From NCBI GenBank assembly GCA_018241125.1, contig JAFEEL010000020.1, positions 62,001 to 126,000 of the forward strand: 64,000 nt of DNA, in the 5' to 3' direction. The position numbers and the translations under genes were made by a program. The DNA comes from Pseudomonadota bacterium (lineage in GTDB: Bacteria; Pseudomonadota; Gammaproteobacteria; Xanthomonadales; Xanthomonadaceae). The notes below the pieces were generated by a model. The model saw only the letters and a list, made by a program, of their open reading frames with translations, ran no database searches and was not told where the DNA came from. Below are positions 18,361-26,377 of the stretch, one piece after another (position 1 is the stretch's first letter; each line of letters begins with the position of its first letter).

Positions 18361-19145
18361 CGCTCCATTGCGCGGGCGATCTGGGCGCGCGCATTTTCCG
18401 CCATCGCCCGACGACCGCCGGTGATGGGTTCGATCGGATCCAGGAAGTGCACCTGCGCCAGTCTTCCACGATCGCCCAGCAGGCGAAAAAAATTGCGTGC
18501 GAACGACTCGCCGGCGGCAAACGCCACCTGCGTCTGTGCCGCGCCTTGCGGTCCGTAGCACAGCGCCACCGGCTGCACCGGCGTTTGCGCGTCCACCGCC
18601 ACTTGCAAGATGCGCGCATGGAACACGCGTACCGCGCTGCCATCGCCGGTGCCGCCCTCGGGGAATACGCCGATCGGCTGGCCGTCCCGCAAGCGTTCGA
18701 CCACCTGCTCCATCACCCCGCGCAGCGAGTTTTCATTGCCGCGGCGGTGGTAGATGGTGCCGGCGCGGCTGGCCATCGCGCCCACCAACGGCCAGCGCGC
18801 GATTTCCGCTTTGGCCACGAAGCCGACCGCGTGCTGGCTGTGCAGCAAGCTGATGTCGATCCAGCTGACGTGGTTGGCCACGAACAAGGCCGCACCGGGC
18901 AACGGCACGCCCACGCGCCGGGCGCGCAGGCCGAATATTCGCAACAAGCCCGACTGCCACGCGCGGATCGTGCGCTGCCGCAGGTTCTCGCCGCTGCGCA
19001 GGCGCCAGCGCTGGCTGGGCAAGCCGATCACCAGCAGCACCACCGGCAGCGCCAGCGACAGGTGCAAGGCAAGCAATGGCACGCGCACGGCGTAGCGCAG
19101 CGGGCGCAACAGGTCGCGGCGGGATTCGGGCAAGTCGCTGGGCAT
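18357..19145 (-). CDS. PlsC-like 1-acylglycerol-3-phosphate O-acyltransferase family protein
   Basis: A 262-aa membrane-bound acyltransferase. A hydrophobic segment near residues 20-45 (VPLLALHLSLALPVVLLVIG) is followed by the catalytic NHVSWID (NHxxxxD block I), HRRGNENS, and FPEGGTGDGSAVRVFHARIL, the block III where EGT is the usual form. It transfers an acyl chain from acyl-ACP or acyl-CoA to a lysophospholipid or similar acceptor at the inner membrane. The ATG at 19145 gives a compact N-terminus. It overlaps yheT-like by 4 bp. Since genomes often have several PlsC paralogues, this may be an accessory one (OlsA/NptA type) rather than the housekeeping PlsC. Confidence 0.87.
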   Translation of the reverse strand: MPSDLPESRRDLLRPLRYAVRVPLLALHLSLALPVVLLVIGLPSQRWRLRSGENLRQRTIRAWQSGLLRIFGLRARRVGVPLPGAALFVANHVSWIDISLLHSQHAVGFVAKAEIARWPLVGAMASRAGTIYHRRGNENSLRGVMEQVVERLRDGQPIGVFPEGGTGDGSAVRVFHARILQVAVDAQTPVQPVALCYGPQGAAQTQVAFAAGESFARNFFRLLGDRGRLAQVHFLDPIEPITGGRRAMAENARAQIARAMER

Positions 19146-19242
19146 CGTCCGATTGTGCCCGCCGCCGCTAGAGCGCGCACTCGGCCCGCGGGCGCCGTCT
19201 GCCATCGATCAGCCGTTCCAGTTCAAGCACACGCCGCCGCGA

Positions 19243-19857
19243 TCAGCTGGTGCGGAACAGGCTCGGCCGCCAGGCGTTGCCGACGTAGGTGGTCTTGGCC
19301 TTGTAGCCGCTGGAGCTGCCGTAGCCCTCGCCGTAGTCGCGACCGCGCGCGCTGCGCATGTATTCGTGCAGTTCGGCGCGGCGCTCGTTGAGCCACTCGG
19401 CGCGACCGACCTTGGCCGGGTCGAGCCCCAGACGTCCGGCCTCCTCCTGACGGAAGCTGCAGAACTCGGCGTAGGCGACCAGCTCGGGTTCGAGTTCCCG
19501 CGCGCACACCTCGATCATGATCGCGTCGTCGAGAAAGCCGATCACCGGCACGTCGTCGGCGATGAAATCGTTGGGGTCGATGAAATACGCCAGCGCCTTG
19601 AGCACGCGCTGCGAATCGGCCTCCTCCAGCGCCCAGCCCTCGTCGTGCACCATCGCGATCATGCGATCGAGCTTTTCCAGACGCTCGGAGACGAACTTGG
19701 GCACGTTGTCTTTGCTGGCGTCGGCGATCAGCTTGGTCGCGGCGGCGATCGCTGCATCCACCGACGCCTTGTCGGCGCCCAGCACCGGCGGTTTGGTCGC
19801 CTGCACGAGGCGCTGGATGTCCTGATCGGACAAGTCGATTGTGAACGAAATCGGCAT
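19243..19857 (-). CDS. DUF1232 (YkvA-like) protein
   Basis: A 204-aa soluble-looking protein. The DUF1232 core is LKALAYFIDPNDFIADDVPV followed by IGFLDDAIMIEVC (about residues 88-120). This core normally forms a short membrane-associated helical hairpin with the YFIxPxDxIPD...GxxDD pattern. The N-terminal half contains KLIADASKDNVPKFVSERLEKLD, likely helical. The C-terminus is Gly/Ser/Tyr rich (DYGEGYGSSSGYK). Function is unknown. An unusual heptanucleotide repeat tract separates it from the phospholipase-D gene upstream. Confidence 0.83.
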   Translation of the reverse strand: MPISFTIDLSDQDIQRLVQATKPPVLGADKASVDAAIAAATKLIADASKDNVPKFVSERLEKLDRMIAMVHDEGWALEEADSQRVLKALAYFIDPNDFIADDVPVIGFLDDAIMIEVCARELEPELVAYAEFCSFRQEEAGRLGLDPAKVGRAEWLNERRAELHEYMRSARGRDYGEGYGSSSGYKAKTTYVGNAWRPSLFRTS

Positions 19858-19926
19858 GGCGGCATCCCCCGGAGTTGAACGCTCAGCCTAGGCCCAGACG
19901 CGGCGGCGGTCAATTGCTTGAAGGCA

Positions 19927-20048
19927 GGGAGCAGGGAAGAGGGAAAAGGGAAGAGGGAAGAGCGAGCCCATCTACCCAGCTCGCGCTTCCCGACTCCCGT
20001 CTCCCGTCTCCCGTCTCCCGTCTCCCGGCTCCCGGCTCACCGCTCCCG
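19927..20048. repeat. Heptanucleotide purine/pyrimidine repeat arranged as an inverted tract
   Basis: The left half is purine-rich (GGGAGCAGGGAAGAGGGAAA-type units, 19927-19967). A small stem follows (GCGAGC...GCTCGC, 19967-19985). The right half is pyrimidine-rich heptamers: four consecutive TCTCCCG units (20000-20027) plus variants (CTTCCCG, ACTCCCG, GCTCCCG, GCTCACC). Read on one strand both halves are variants of GGGAxxx. The gap 19858-20051 contains no gene that I can see. Confidence 0.8.
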
Positions 20049-20051
20049 GCT

Positions 20052-21917
20052 TCACAAAATCGGCGCCAAGCCGGCGCCAAACGCGGTGATCACGCGCACG
20101 GTGAAGGCCTTGAAGCTCATCTGCACGTCGGGAAAGTCGCCCACCGGCGTCCAGCACGCGGCAAACTTCGGATCCTCGCGCGGCACCGGGTCGCAGCCGG
20201 GATTGAGTTCGTAGTTGGTCGAGTAGCGGAACGGCCAGAAATCGAACAGCGGCAGCTCCTCGAACAGCTTGTCGATGCGTCCGGCCGTGCGCGACGTCCG
20301 CGGGCGACGCGCCAGCAGCCAGGAGTTCTCCGGGGCGATGTCGCCCTCGATGGACTGGCGCAGTTCGCCGGCCAGCACCGGATCGCGGAACACCAGCACG
20401 CCTTCGGTGTTGTAGTTGTCCGAGCGCGGATCGAAGTTGTGCGAGCCGATGATGCCGATCGCATCGTCGATCACCATCGACTTGGCATGCAGGCTGATGC
20501 GCAGGCCCGAGGTGCGCAGCCTGGCCGGCTTGGAGCCGATTCCCAATCCGGGCAAGCGCCCGGATTCACTGGGCACGCGCGCGCGCCGGCGGGCCGGTGG
20601 CGCGGACACGGCCACGCCGGCGTCCGCCGGGATCGCCGCGCCCGACGCCGCGGCGTCCAGGTCGACCGGCACATCCGGCGCATACGGCTTGAGCTGCCAG
20701 ACGTGGAAGCCCAGCTCGCGCAAGTTGCGGCGGCCGTACTTGTAGGCCAGCGCCGCCACCGGCAGGTTGTCGGTGGACGCCAGCGAGTTGGTGGAGATCG
20801 TCACCGTGGGCGCGTCGACACGCTTGTGCATGGCACGAAACATCTTGCGCGCGCCGCGCGTGAGCACCAGATAGGGCGTCTGGATCAGCACGCTGGATCG
20901 AGCGCTTTCGACCAGCTCGCGCAAGTCGGTGGTGGCACGTCCGCCTTCGGTCGGCAGACGGTCGTGCTTGCGCGGCGGATCGGCGATGAAGCGCACCTCG
21001 GCCACCGCGCGGGCCGGATCGACGAAGGTCGTTGCAACGAGCTCGGCGTCGGCCGCATCGGTCGCCACCGCCAGTACGCGCGGGCTGCGGTGTTCATCGG
21101 CCAGCGGCGCGTGCGGCGGCGGGCCGTGGTGGGCGAGCAGCACGGCCGCGACATCCTTGAGGCGGTCGACCGGAACCGAACGTTCGTTGTCCCAGTACGC
21201 ATCGAAGGCATGTTGCATGTCGGCCACTGCCGGACCTGCGAGGATGGCGTCGCGGTCGAGGTAGGCCAGCTCGGGGTTCCAGTCGTAGTAGTGGTCGTCG
21301 ATGTTGCGCCCGCCGGTGATGCCGATCGCGCCATCGACCACCATCTGCTTGATGTGCATGCGCTGGTTGAGGCGGCGAAAACAGCAGGCGATGGCAGCGG
21401 CGAAGTCGGCCGTGGAGGTGCGTGCACGGTCGAACGTGGGGTTGTACAGGCGCATCCGGAAGTTGGCGTGCGCGCTGGCCAGCGCCGCCAGCAGGTCCGG
21501 GTCGGACGGCCCGAACAACTGGTCCACCAGCAAGCGCACCTTCACGCCGCGCTTGGCCGCATCCAGTAGTTCGTTGAGGAACAGGTAGCCAGTGTCGTCG
21601 GTGCTGAAGATGTAGGTTTGCAGGTCGATCGACGTGCGCGCGCTGCGGATCAGGTTGATGCGCGCCAGCAACGAATCCTGCCCGGATTCGACGATGTCGA
21701 CGTAGTTGACCGGGTGGTCAGGCGTGGATTCGGACAACGCGCGGTCGGCCAGTGCGCGCAGCGGCGAGGGCTGCGCGCAGGCGTCGGTGTGTACGCAAAC
21801 GACCGTTTCAGATCGCGCTGCCGTCGCCAGTGTCTGCGCCCGATCCAGATCGCGCGGGCGCAAGGAGGAACAGCCGCACAGCAGCAGGCACAGCAGCCAC
21901 GCGAACGGTCGGATCAC
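20052..21917 (-). CDS. Phospholipase-D family lipoprotein (cardiolipin-synthase-C-like)
   Basis: A 621-aa protein with a lipoprotein signal peptide (LLCLLLCGC, lipid-modified Cys16). Two HKD catalytic motifs define the PLD superfamily: MHIKQMVVDGAIGITGGRN (His188, Lys190, Asp195) and LHAKSMVIDDAIGIIGSHNF (around residue 477). The layout and the YTIFST-like DLQTYIFSTDDTGYLF segment resemble ClsC, which makes cardiolipin from phosphatidylglycerol and phosphatidylethanolamine; a transphosphatidylase or phospholipase role are both possible. An Ala/Pro/Arg-rich insertion of about 50 residues (near 425-470) lies just before the second HKD. The start overlaps the sixA stop by ATGA. Confidence 0.9.
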   Translation of the reverse strand: MIRPFAWLLCLLLCGCSSLRPRDLDRAQTLATAARSETVVCVHTDACAQPSPLRALADRALSESTPDHPVNYVDIVESGQDSLLARINLIRSARTSIDLQTYIFSTDDTGYLFLNELLDAAKRGVKVRLLVDQLFGPSDPDLLAALASAHANFRMRLYNPTFDRARTSTADFAAAIACCFRRLNQRMHIKQMVVDGAIGITGGRNIDDHYYDWNPELAYLDRDAILAGPAVADMQHAFDAYWDNERSVPVDRLKDVAAVLLAHHGPPPHAPLADEHRSPRVLAVATDAADAELVATTFVDPARAVAEVRFIADPPRKHDRLPTEGGRATTDLRELVESARSSVLIQTPYLVLTRGARKMFRAMHKRVDAPTVTISTNSLASTDNLPVAALAYKYGRRNLRELGFHVWQLKPYAPDVPVDLDAAASGAAIPADAGVAVSAPPARRRARVPSESGRLPGLGIGSKPARLRTSGLRISLHAKSMVIDDAIGIIGSHNFDPRSDNYNTEGVLVFRDPVLAGELRQSIEGDIAPENSWLLARRPRTSRTAGRIDKLFEELPLFDFWPFRYSTNYELNPGCDPVPREDPKFAACWTPVGDFPDVQMSFKAFTVRVITAFGAGLAPIL

Positions 21918-22390
21918 GGCATCCAGTACGCCACCAGACGCGCGATACCCGGCTCGATCGCCGCATCGCCCGGCAAGTGCAAGACCGCGATGCCGGCGGT
22001 GTGCATGCCGCGAAAATCCCCGGATTGCCCGGTGCTCAGCAGCGCCGTGAAGTGCTCGAAACCCGGGTTGTGACCGACCATCAACAACCGCTGCGCGTCG
22101 CGGTGGGCATCGGCCAGCGCGATCAGCGCACCGGGCGTGGCCTCGTAGATGCCATCCACGCGAACGGTTTCGCAGGCACCGATGGCGTCCTGCGCCAGAT
22201 CGAGGGTTTCACGCGCACGCCGCGCCGGCGAGCACAGCGCGCGATCAGGCGCGTAGCCGTGTGCGCGCAACCACTGCCCGGCGGCGGCCGCCTCGGTGCG
22301 ACCACGCACCGACAGCGCGCGGTCGCGATCATCCTGCCCGGGCATCGCGCTTTCGGCGTGGGCGTGACGCAACAAGATCAGCTCACGCAT
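21914..22390 (-). CDS. sixA: Phosphohistidine phosphatase SixA
   Basis: A small (158 aa) histidine-phosphatase superfamily protein. The RHG motif is LILLRHAHAES at the N-terminus, and LLMVGHNPGFEHF carries the second catalytic His. In E. coli SixA removes phosphate from Hpt domains and from the nitrogen PTS protein. In this window Hpt-containing phosphorelay proteins are encoded at 0.8-1.1 kb and 28.5-31.4 kb, which are possible substrates by inference only. It overlaps the phospholipase-D gene by 4 bp and probably leads that operon. Confidence 0.92.
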   Translation of the reverse strand: MRELILLRHAHAESAMPGQDDRDRALSVRGRTEAAAAGQWLRAHGYAPDRALCSPARRARETLDLAQDAIGACETVRVDGIYEATPGALIALADAHRDAQRLLMVGHNPGFEHFTALLSTGQSGDFRGMHTAGIAVLHLPGDAAIEPGIARLVAYWMP

Positions 22391-22502
22391 GGGCGATGGG
22401 CCTGGAGGGTGCGGGCCTTCACTCTAGCGCGGGATGGGAGACGGGGATAGCTGCCGGCAATGGGAACAATCCTGCATGCCGCCCAGCAGCCGGCGCACGC
22501 CG

Positions 22503-23855
22503 TCAATACCAAGGGTCGTACTGCTCGGGGCGAAGCTGGAATGTTGCGGGCGCTTGCGCCGGCACGTGCGCCGCTTTTGCAAAGCGCAGATTTTCATTGT
22601 TGGCGTCGCCGGCAGTTGCCCACGATGCGCGCCACATGGCAGGCGTCACAACAATTCGACCTTCATGCTGCCGATATCCCCAAGCGCGCCAGCAATGCTC
22701 GCGAAACGCCTCGCGGGCGGTCACTTCTTCGCCCGGATCGGCATTGCGCATCCACGCGATATAGCCGACATACAAATCCCCACGAGCGACCATCAGCTTG
22801 CCGGCGGCGCGGCAATCGGCGCGGCGCTGCGCGTGCACCTGCGAATCGGCGGATCGGCAGAAGTCGGAAAGCGGCTTGAGTTCGGAATACTCGTCGAACA
22901 AATAGCCGCCATCGCCCAGCGTCCAGGCCAGAGCGGCCGCGACATCGCTTTGCGATGCCGTGTACGCGGGAACCATGTCGGCACGTGCAGGGGTCGTGTC
23001 GAACGCTTTCAGCAAATCATGTGCCGTGGATGCGTCGTAGGTGGCAAAGCGATTGGCCGTGGCGATCCGTGCCAGCGCAACACGTGCTCGCGTCGTATCG
23101 CCTGCCACCTGCGCCGCCCGCAAGTCGAGCGCCCATACCGCACCATTGTCGCCATCGAGCGCTTCAAGCCGCGTCAGCGATGCCTTGGCCTGACAGATAT
23201 CCGCACGCGCCGGACACGCACGAACTGCCAGCCAAAGCGCACGACGATCGTCGGCCTTCAGGGCGACCGCGAAAGCCGCATCCGCGCGCGCCTGCAACGC
23301 CTCAGTGGCGGCAGCGCCGAGCGCATCGACCATGCGCACGGAGTTGGCGCGAGCGCTGCTGCCGCTGGCGGCCTCGTGGAACAAGATCGCCGCGGTAATC
23401 TGCGCATCGACATCGTGCCGCGCATTGGCGACGCGCGTTGCGAGTCCGGCCATGTAGCTGCTGTACGTGCGCTGCGCCGCCCGCCCAAGGCGCGCGTTGT
23501 TCCACCCGTGCACCGCGTCCAGAGCCGGGGTCACTTGCCCATGCAGGGCCACCGCCGCGATGAAGGTGGCGACGAGAACGTACAGCAAGCGTTTCATGGG
23601 ATTGGTCTCCAGATGGATCGCATCGAAATGTTCCGAGCCGACGGAAACGACCAGATCGGGCAGCAGTTCGCCCAGCAGTACCGACCACGGGCCGCGCTCG
23701 GCGCGAGCCGCTTCGCGGCAACGGTCGCGCAATGCCTGTCGCATCTGCGCGCCGAAGCGACGGCGGTGCGCGGATGGATACAGCCACAGCGCCGCGCCAT
23801 AGACGCGGTCGAGCACGCCGATCCAGGCTGGATCGCGGTTCCGGTGCGTGCTCAT
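22503..23855 (-). CDS. Uncharacterised protein: duplicated N-terminal prefix domain, TM segment, periplasmic helical region
   Basis: 450 aa. Residues 1-51 (VLDRVYGAALWLYPSAHRRR, FGAQMRQALRDRCREA) are nearly identical to the start of the next gene upstream and resemble the LYP..R.R[FY]G..M prefix found on permeases beside PadR genes. Residues 86-105 (MKRLLYVLVATFIAAVALHG) form a membrane segment or signal-like sequence. The rest is Ala-rich and helical with Cys residues, and resembles the protein at 27.1-28.2 kb (shared DC...GxLxxxGDLxxGxI pattern). An ATG at that hydrophobic segment has GGAG nearby, so a shorter secreted form is possible. It overlaps the upstream gene by ATGA. Function unknown. 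Confidence 0.7.
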   Translation of the reverse strand: MSTHRNRDPAWIGVLDRVYGAALWLYPSAHRRRFGAQMRQALRDRCREAARAERGPWSVLLGELLPDLVVSVGSEHFDAIHLETNPMKRLLYVLVATFIAAVALHGQVTPALDAVHGWNNARLGRAAQRTYSSYMAGLATRVANARHDVDAQITAAILFHEAASGSSARANSVRMVDALGAAATEALQARADAAFAVALKADDRRALWLAVRACPARADICQAKASLTRLEALDGDNGAVWALDLRAAQVAGDTTRARVALARIATANRFATYDASTAHDLLKAFDTTPARADMVPAYTASQSDVAAALAWTLGDGGYLFDEYSELKPLSDFCRSADSQVHAQRRADCRAAGKLMVARGDLYVGYIAWMRNADPGEEVTAREAFREHCWRAWGYRQHEGRIVVTPAMWRASWATAGDANNENLRFAKAAHVPAQAPATFQLRPEQYDPWY

Positions 23856-24349
23856 GCGTGGCGCAGGCCCGCAGGCTTGGTGAGTTGGCGGATGCCCACG
23901 GCCAGCAGGACGCCGCCGGCAATCCCGGACATGGCCTGCAACGCCGTCAGCGAATCGAGGGTTCCCGGATAGGCGAAGCGGCCACTGACGACCGCGTAAC
24001 CCAGCCCGATTGCAGAAAGGGCGAGCAGGGCGGAGCCGAGAACCTGCAATGCGATGGCGGAAACGAGGGTGGCGGGCTGGTACATGGGAGTTCCTGGTTG
24101 GGGATGGACGAAGGTCGCGATGCGTTCGCGCAGGCTGCTGGTGAACAGATCAGGGAGCGCGACCGCCAGCAGCCAGCGGCGCAGATCCTGCGGATCGCGA
24201 GCCGCTTCGCGGCAACGGTCGCGCAATGCCTGTCGCATCTGCGCGCCGAAGCGGCGGCGGTGCGCGGATGGATACAGCCACAGCGCCACGCCATAGACGC
24301 GGTCGAGCACGCCGATCCAGGCCGGATCATGATTCTGCGGAGTGCTCAT
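23852..24349 (-). CDS. Small membrane protein with the same prefix domain, PadR operon
   Basis: 165 aa. The first 51 residues match the following gene's N-terminus at about 90%, and the DNA is as similar. After VALPDLFTSSLRERIATFV come two membrane helices (TLVSAIALQVLGSALLALSA and LQAMSGIAGGVLLAVG). The RRRFGAQMRQAL prefix resembles the helical domain preceding many PadR-linked permeases. It lies between padR and the 450-aa gene with ATGA overlaps on both sides, so all three are very likely co-translated. It may be a small anti-regulator or membrane partner, but nothing in it shows a reaction. An internal ATG (MYQPATL) with AGGAA upstream could give a short form. Confidence 0.75.
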   Translation of the reverse strand: MSTPQNHDPAWIGVLDRVYGVALWLYPSAHRRRFGAQMRQALRDRCREAARDPQDLRRWLLAVALPDLFTSSLRERIATFVHPQPGTPMYQPATLVSAIALQVLGSALLALSAIGLGYAVVSGRFAYPGTLDSLTALQAMSGIAGGVLLAVGIRQLTKPAGLRHA

Positions 24350-24696
24350 GCCGTCACCGTCATCGCGGCGTGGCCGCGGGCGAAGGTGACCAGCCGCGCC
24401 AACCGCTGGGTTTCGGCGCGCACCGCTGCGCGGCCCGACGGCGTGAGCCGGTAATAGCGGCGGCGCTCGTCGTCGTCGCGCGACGGGCGCTGTTCGGTTT
24501 CCTCGACCAGATGCGCTTCCAGCAGGCGCTTGAGGGTGCCGTACAGCGTGCCCGGGCCCAGGCGCATCGCACCCTCGCTGAGCGCCTCCACCGATTGCAT
24601 GATGGCGTAGCCGTGCAGGTCGCCGGCGAGCAGGGCCAGCAGGATGTGGTGCATGGCCGGCGAAAGGGGCGTGGGTGTGGGCGCGGTGCTGGGCAT
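24346..24696 (-). CDS. PadR-family transcriptional regulator
   Basis: A 116-aa winged-helix regulator. HHILLALLAGDLHGYAIMQS is the PadR N-terminal helix pattern, GPGTLYGTLKRLLEAHLVEE the recognition helix, and DDERRRYYRLTPSGRAAVRAE the wing. PadR proteins usually repress their own operon and respond to a small ligand or membrane stress. The short C-terminus marks the compact (PadR-s1-like) group. It overlaps the following membrane-protein gene by ATGA and heads a three-gene operon. A near-consensus promoter overlapped by ATATA palindromes lies 30 bp upstream, strongly suggesting autoregulation. Confidence 0.92.
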   Translation of the reverse strand: MPSTAPTPTPLSPAMHHILLALLAGDLHGYAIMQSVEALSEGAMRLGPGTLYGTLKRLLEAHLVEETEQRPSRDDDERRRYYRLTPSGRAAVRAETQRLARLVTFARGHAAMTVTA

Positions 24697-24726
24697 GGGC
24701 GCGATCGGAAGTCTGGTGTGGCGAAA

Positions 24727-24755
24727 ACTATATCCGCGTCCGATATATCTGTCAA
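24727..24755 (-). promoter_or_regulatory. Near-consensus sigma-70 promoter of the PadR operon
   Basis: On the minus strand TTGACA (24755-24750, perfect -35) and TATAGT (24732-24727, one mismatch) are 17 bp apart. The predicted start near 24720 leaves about 24 nt before the padR ATG. Confidence 0.8.
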
Positions 24756-24764
24756 CGGTATATC
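24729..24764. promoter_or_regulatory. Candidate PadR operator: interleaved TATATC/GATATA palindromes
   Basis: Three hexamers, TATATC (24729-24734), GATATA (24742-24747) and TATATC (24759-24764), form two overlapping inverted repeats with 7- and 11-bp spacers. They lie over both promoter elements of the divergent padR operon. This AT-rich block is unlike the surrounding GC-rich DNA. Assignment to PadR is inference from position and from ATA-rich PadR sites in general. Confidence 0.6.
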
Positions 24765-24860
24765 GAAGCCCGTCTGATGTTCCTGCGCCGACCCGTGCAT
24801 CCGGTTCTCGCCGGTGCGTCTGCTATCGTGCGCGCCTCCCCCGCACCGACCCTTGCCGCG

Positions 24861-26372
24861 ATGGCCGAGCTGCAAGACCTGGCCGCGCTGATCCGCGCCA
24901 ACACACCGTTGATCGTGATCGAGACGCCCGACGAGGCGCGCGTGATCGATTTGTTCCGGCGGCTGCTGGTGGACGTGTTCCGTGCGTTGTACCGCTGGTC
25001 GATCACCGCCGGCCTGAGCCGGCTGGACATGGATCGCGAGGATCCGCCCGAAGGCCCGCCGGACGCCACCAGCGTGCTGCGCACCATCCAGCAAGCGCCG
25101 CAGCGCGGCATCTACCTGCTGCTCGATTTCACGCCCTATCTGGCCTACGCCGGCACCCAGCGCCAGTTGCGCGAGATCGCCCAGCGCCGACAGTGCGAGG
25201 CGCATACCGTCGTGCTGGTCGGATCGAAGATCGAACTGCCGCCGGGGCTGGACGAACTCGCCGTGCGCTTCGAACTGCGCCTGCCCGACGCGCAAACGCT
25301 GCTGAAGATGGTGCAGGCGGTCGCCGCCGACTACGCGAAGGAAAATGGCGGCAAGCGGGTGACCTTCGATGCCGACGCGGTGCGCGCGATCGTGCGCAAT
25401 CTGGCCGGCTTGTCGATGACCGATGCCCAGCGCATCGCCCGGCAACTGGTGTTCGACGATGGCGCGCTCGATGTCGCCGACATCCCGCGACTGGCCAAGC
25501 TCAAGTTCGAGCTGCTCAACCGCTCCGGCCACCTGCACTTCGAGTACGACACCGCCAGGTTCGCGGATGTCGCCGGTGCCACGCGGCTCAAGCAATGGGT
25601 GGCGCAGCGCCGCGAGCTGTTCGTGACCGACCCGGCCACGGTCGCGGCCAGCGCCCCGACCGACTACCCGCTCGATCCGCCCAAGGGCATCTTGCTGCTG
25701 GGCGTGCAGGGCTGCGGCAAGTCATTGGCGGCCAAGTCCATCGCCGGCGGCTTCGGAGTGCCACTGGTGCGGCTGGATTTCGGCACGCTCTACGACAAAT
25801 ATCACGGCGAAACCGAGAAGAATCTGCGCGACGCGCTGTCCTCGGCCGAGCAGATCGCGCCGTGCGTGCTGTGGATGGACGAGATCGAAAAGGGCGTGGC
25901 CAGCGGCTCGGCCGACGCCGATGGCGGGGTGTCGCGGCGCGTGCTCGGCTACCTGCTGACGTGGATGGCCGAGCGCAGCTCGCGGGTGTTCCTCGTGGCC
26001 ACTGCCAATCAGGTGCAGGACTTGCCGGCCGAGTTGCTGCGCAAAGGTCGTTTCGACGAGATCTTTTTCGTCGATCTGCCTTCGGCGACGGTGCGCGCCG
26101 AAGTGTTCGCACTGCATCTGGCCAAGCGCAAGGTCGATGCCAGCGCGATCGACTTGGCCGCGCTGGCCGCCGCTTGCGAGGGGTTTTCCGGCGCCGAGAT
26201 CGAGCAGGCGATCGTCTCGGCGCTGTACGCCGCGCGCGCCGCTCGGCGTGCGCTCACGCAAGAAGACTTGCTGGCCGCAGTGCACGGCACTCGGCCGCTG
26301 TCGGTGCTGATGGCCGAGCAGGTGCGTTCGCTGCAAGCGTGGGCGCGGGATCGGACGGTGCCGGCGGATTGA
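24861..26372 (+). CDS. AAA+ ATPase, Ycf46-like
   Basis: 503 aa. A N-terminal domain with LIVIETPDEARVIDLFR and IYLLLDFTPYLA is typical of the Ycf46/bacterial AAA group. A single AAA+ module starts near residue 260: Walker A GVQGCGKSLAAKSI, pore-like YDKYHGETEKNLR, Walker B VLWMDEIEKG, sensor 1 VFLVATANQ, and the arginine-finger segment RKGRFDEIFFVDLP. Ycf46-type proteins are linked to CO2 or carbon regulation in cyanobacteria, but their bacterial role is otherwise unclear. I chose the ATG at 24861; the frame is open upstream into the padR promoter without conserved sequence. It stands alone, divergent from the padR operon and convergent with the oxygenase gene. Confidence 0.88.
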   Translation: MAELQDLAALIRANTPLIVIETPDEARVIDLFRRLLVDVFRALYRWSITAGLSRLDMDREDPPEGPPDATSVLRTIQQAPQRGIYLLLDFTPYLAYAGTQRQLREIAQRRQCEAHTVVLVGSKIELPPGLDELAVRFELRLPDAQTLLKMVQAVAADYAKENGGKRVTFDADAVRAIVRNLAGLSMTDAQRIARQLVFDDGALDVADIPRLAKLKFELLNRSGHLHFEYDTARFADVAGATRLKQWVAQRRELFVTDPATVAASAPTDYPLDPPKGILLLGVQGCGKSLAAKSIAGGFGVPLVRLDFGTLYDKYHGETEKNLRDALSSAEQIAPCVLWMDEIEKGVASGSADADGGVSRRVLGYLLTWMAERSSRVFLVATANQVQDLPAELLRKGRFDEIFFVDLPSATVRAEVFALHLAKRKVDASAIDLAALAAACEGFSGAEIEQAIVSALYAARAARRALTQEDLLAAVHGTRPLSVLMAEQVRSLQAWARDRTVPAD

Positions 26373-26377
26373 TCCTG

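Noticed and set aside
19930..20048. Insertion sequence or attachment site
   Set aside because: No transposase or integrase, no target duplication, and the tract is simple heptamer repetition.
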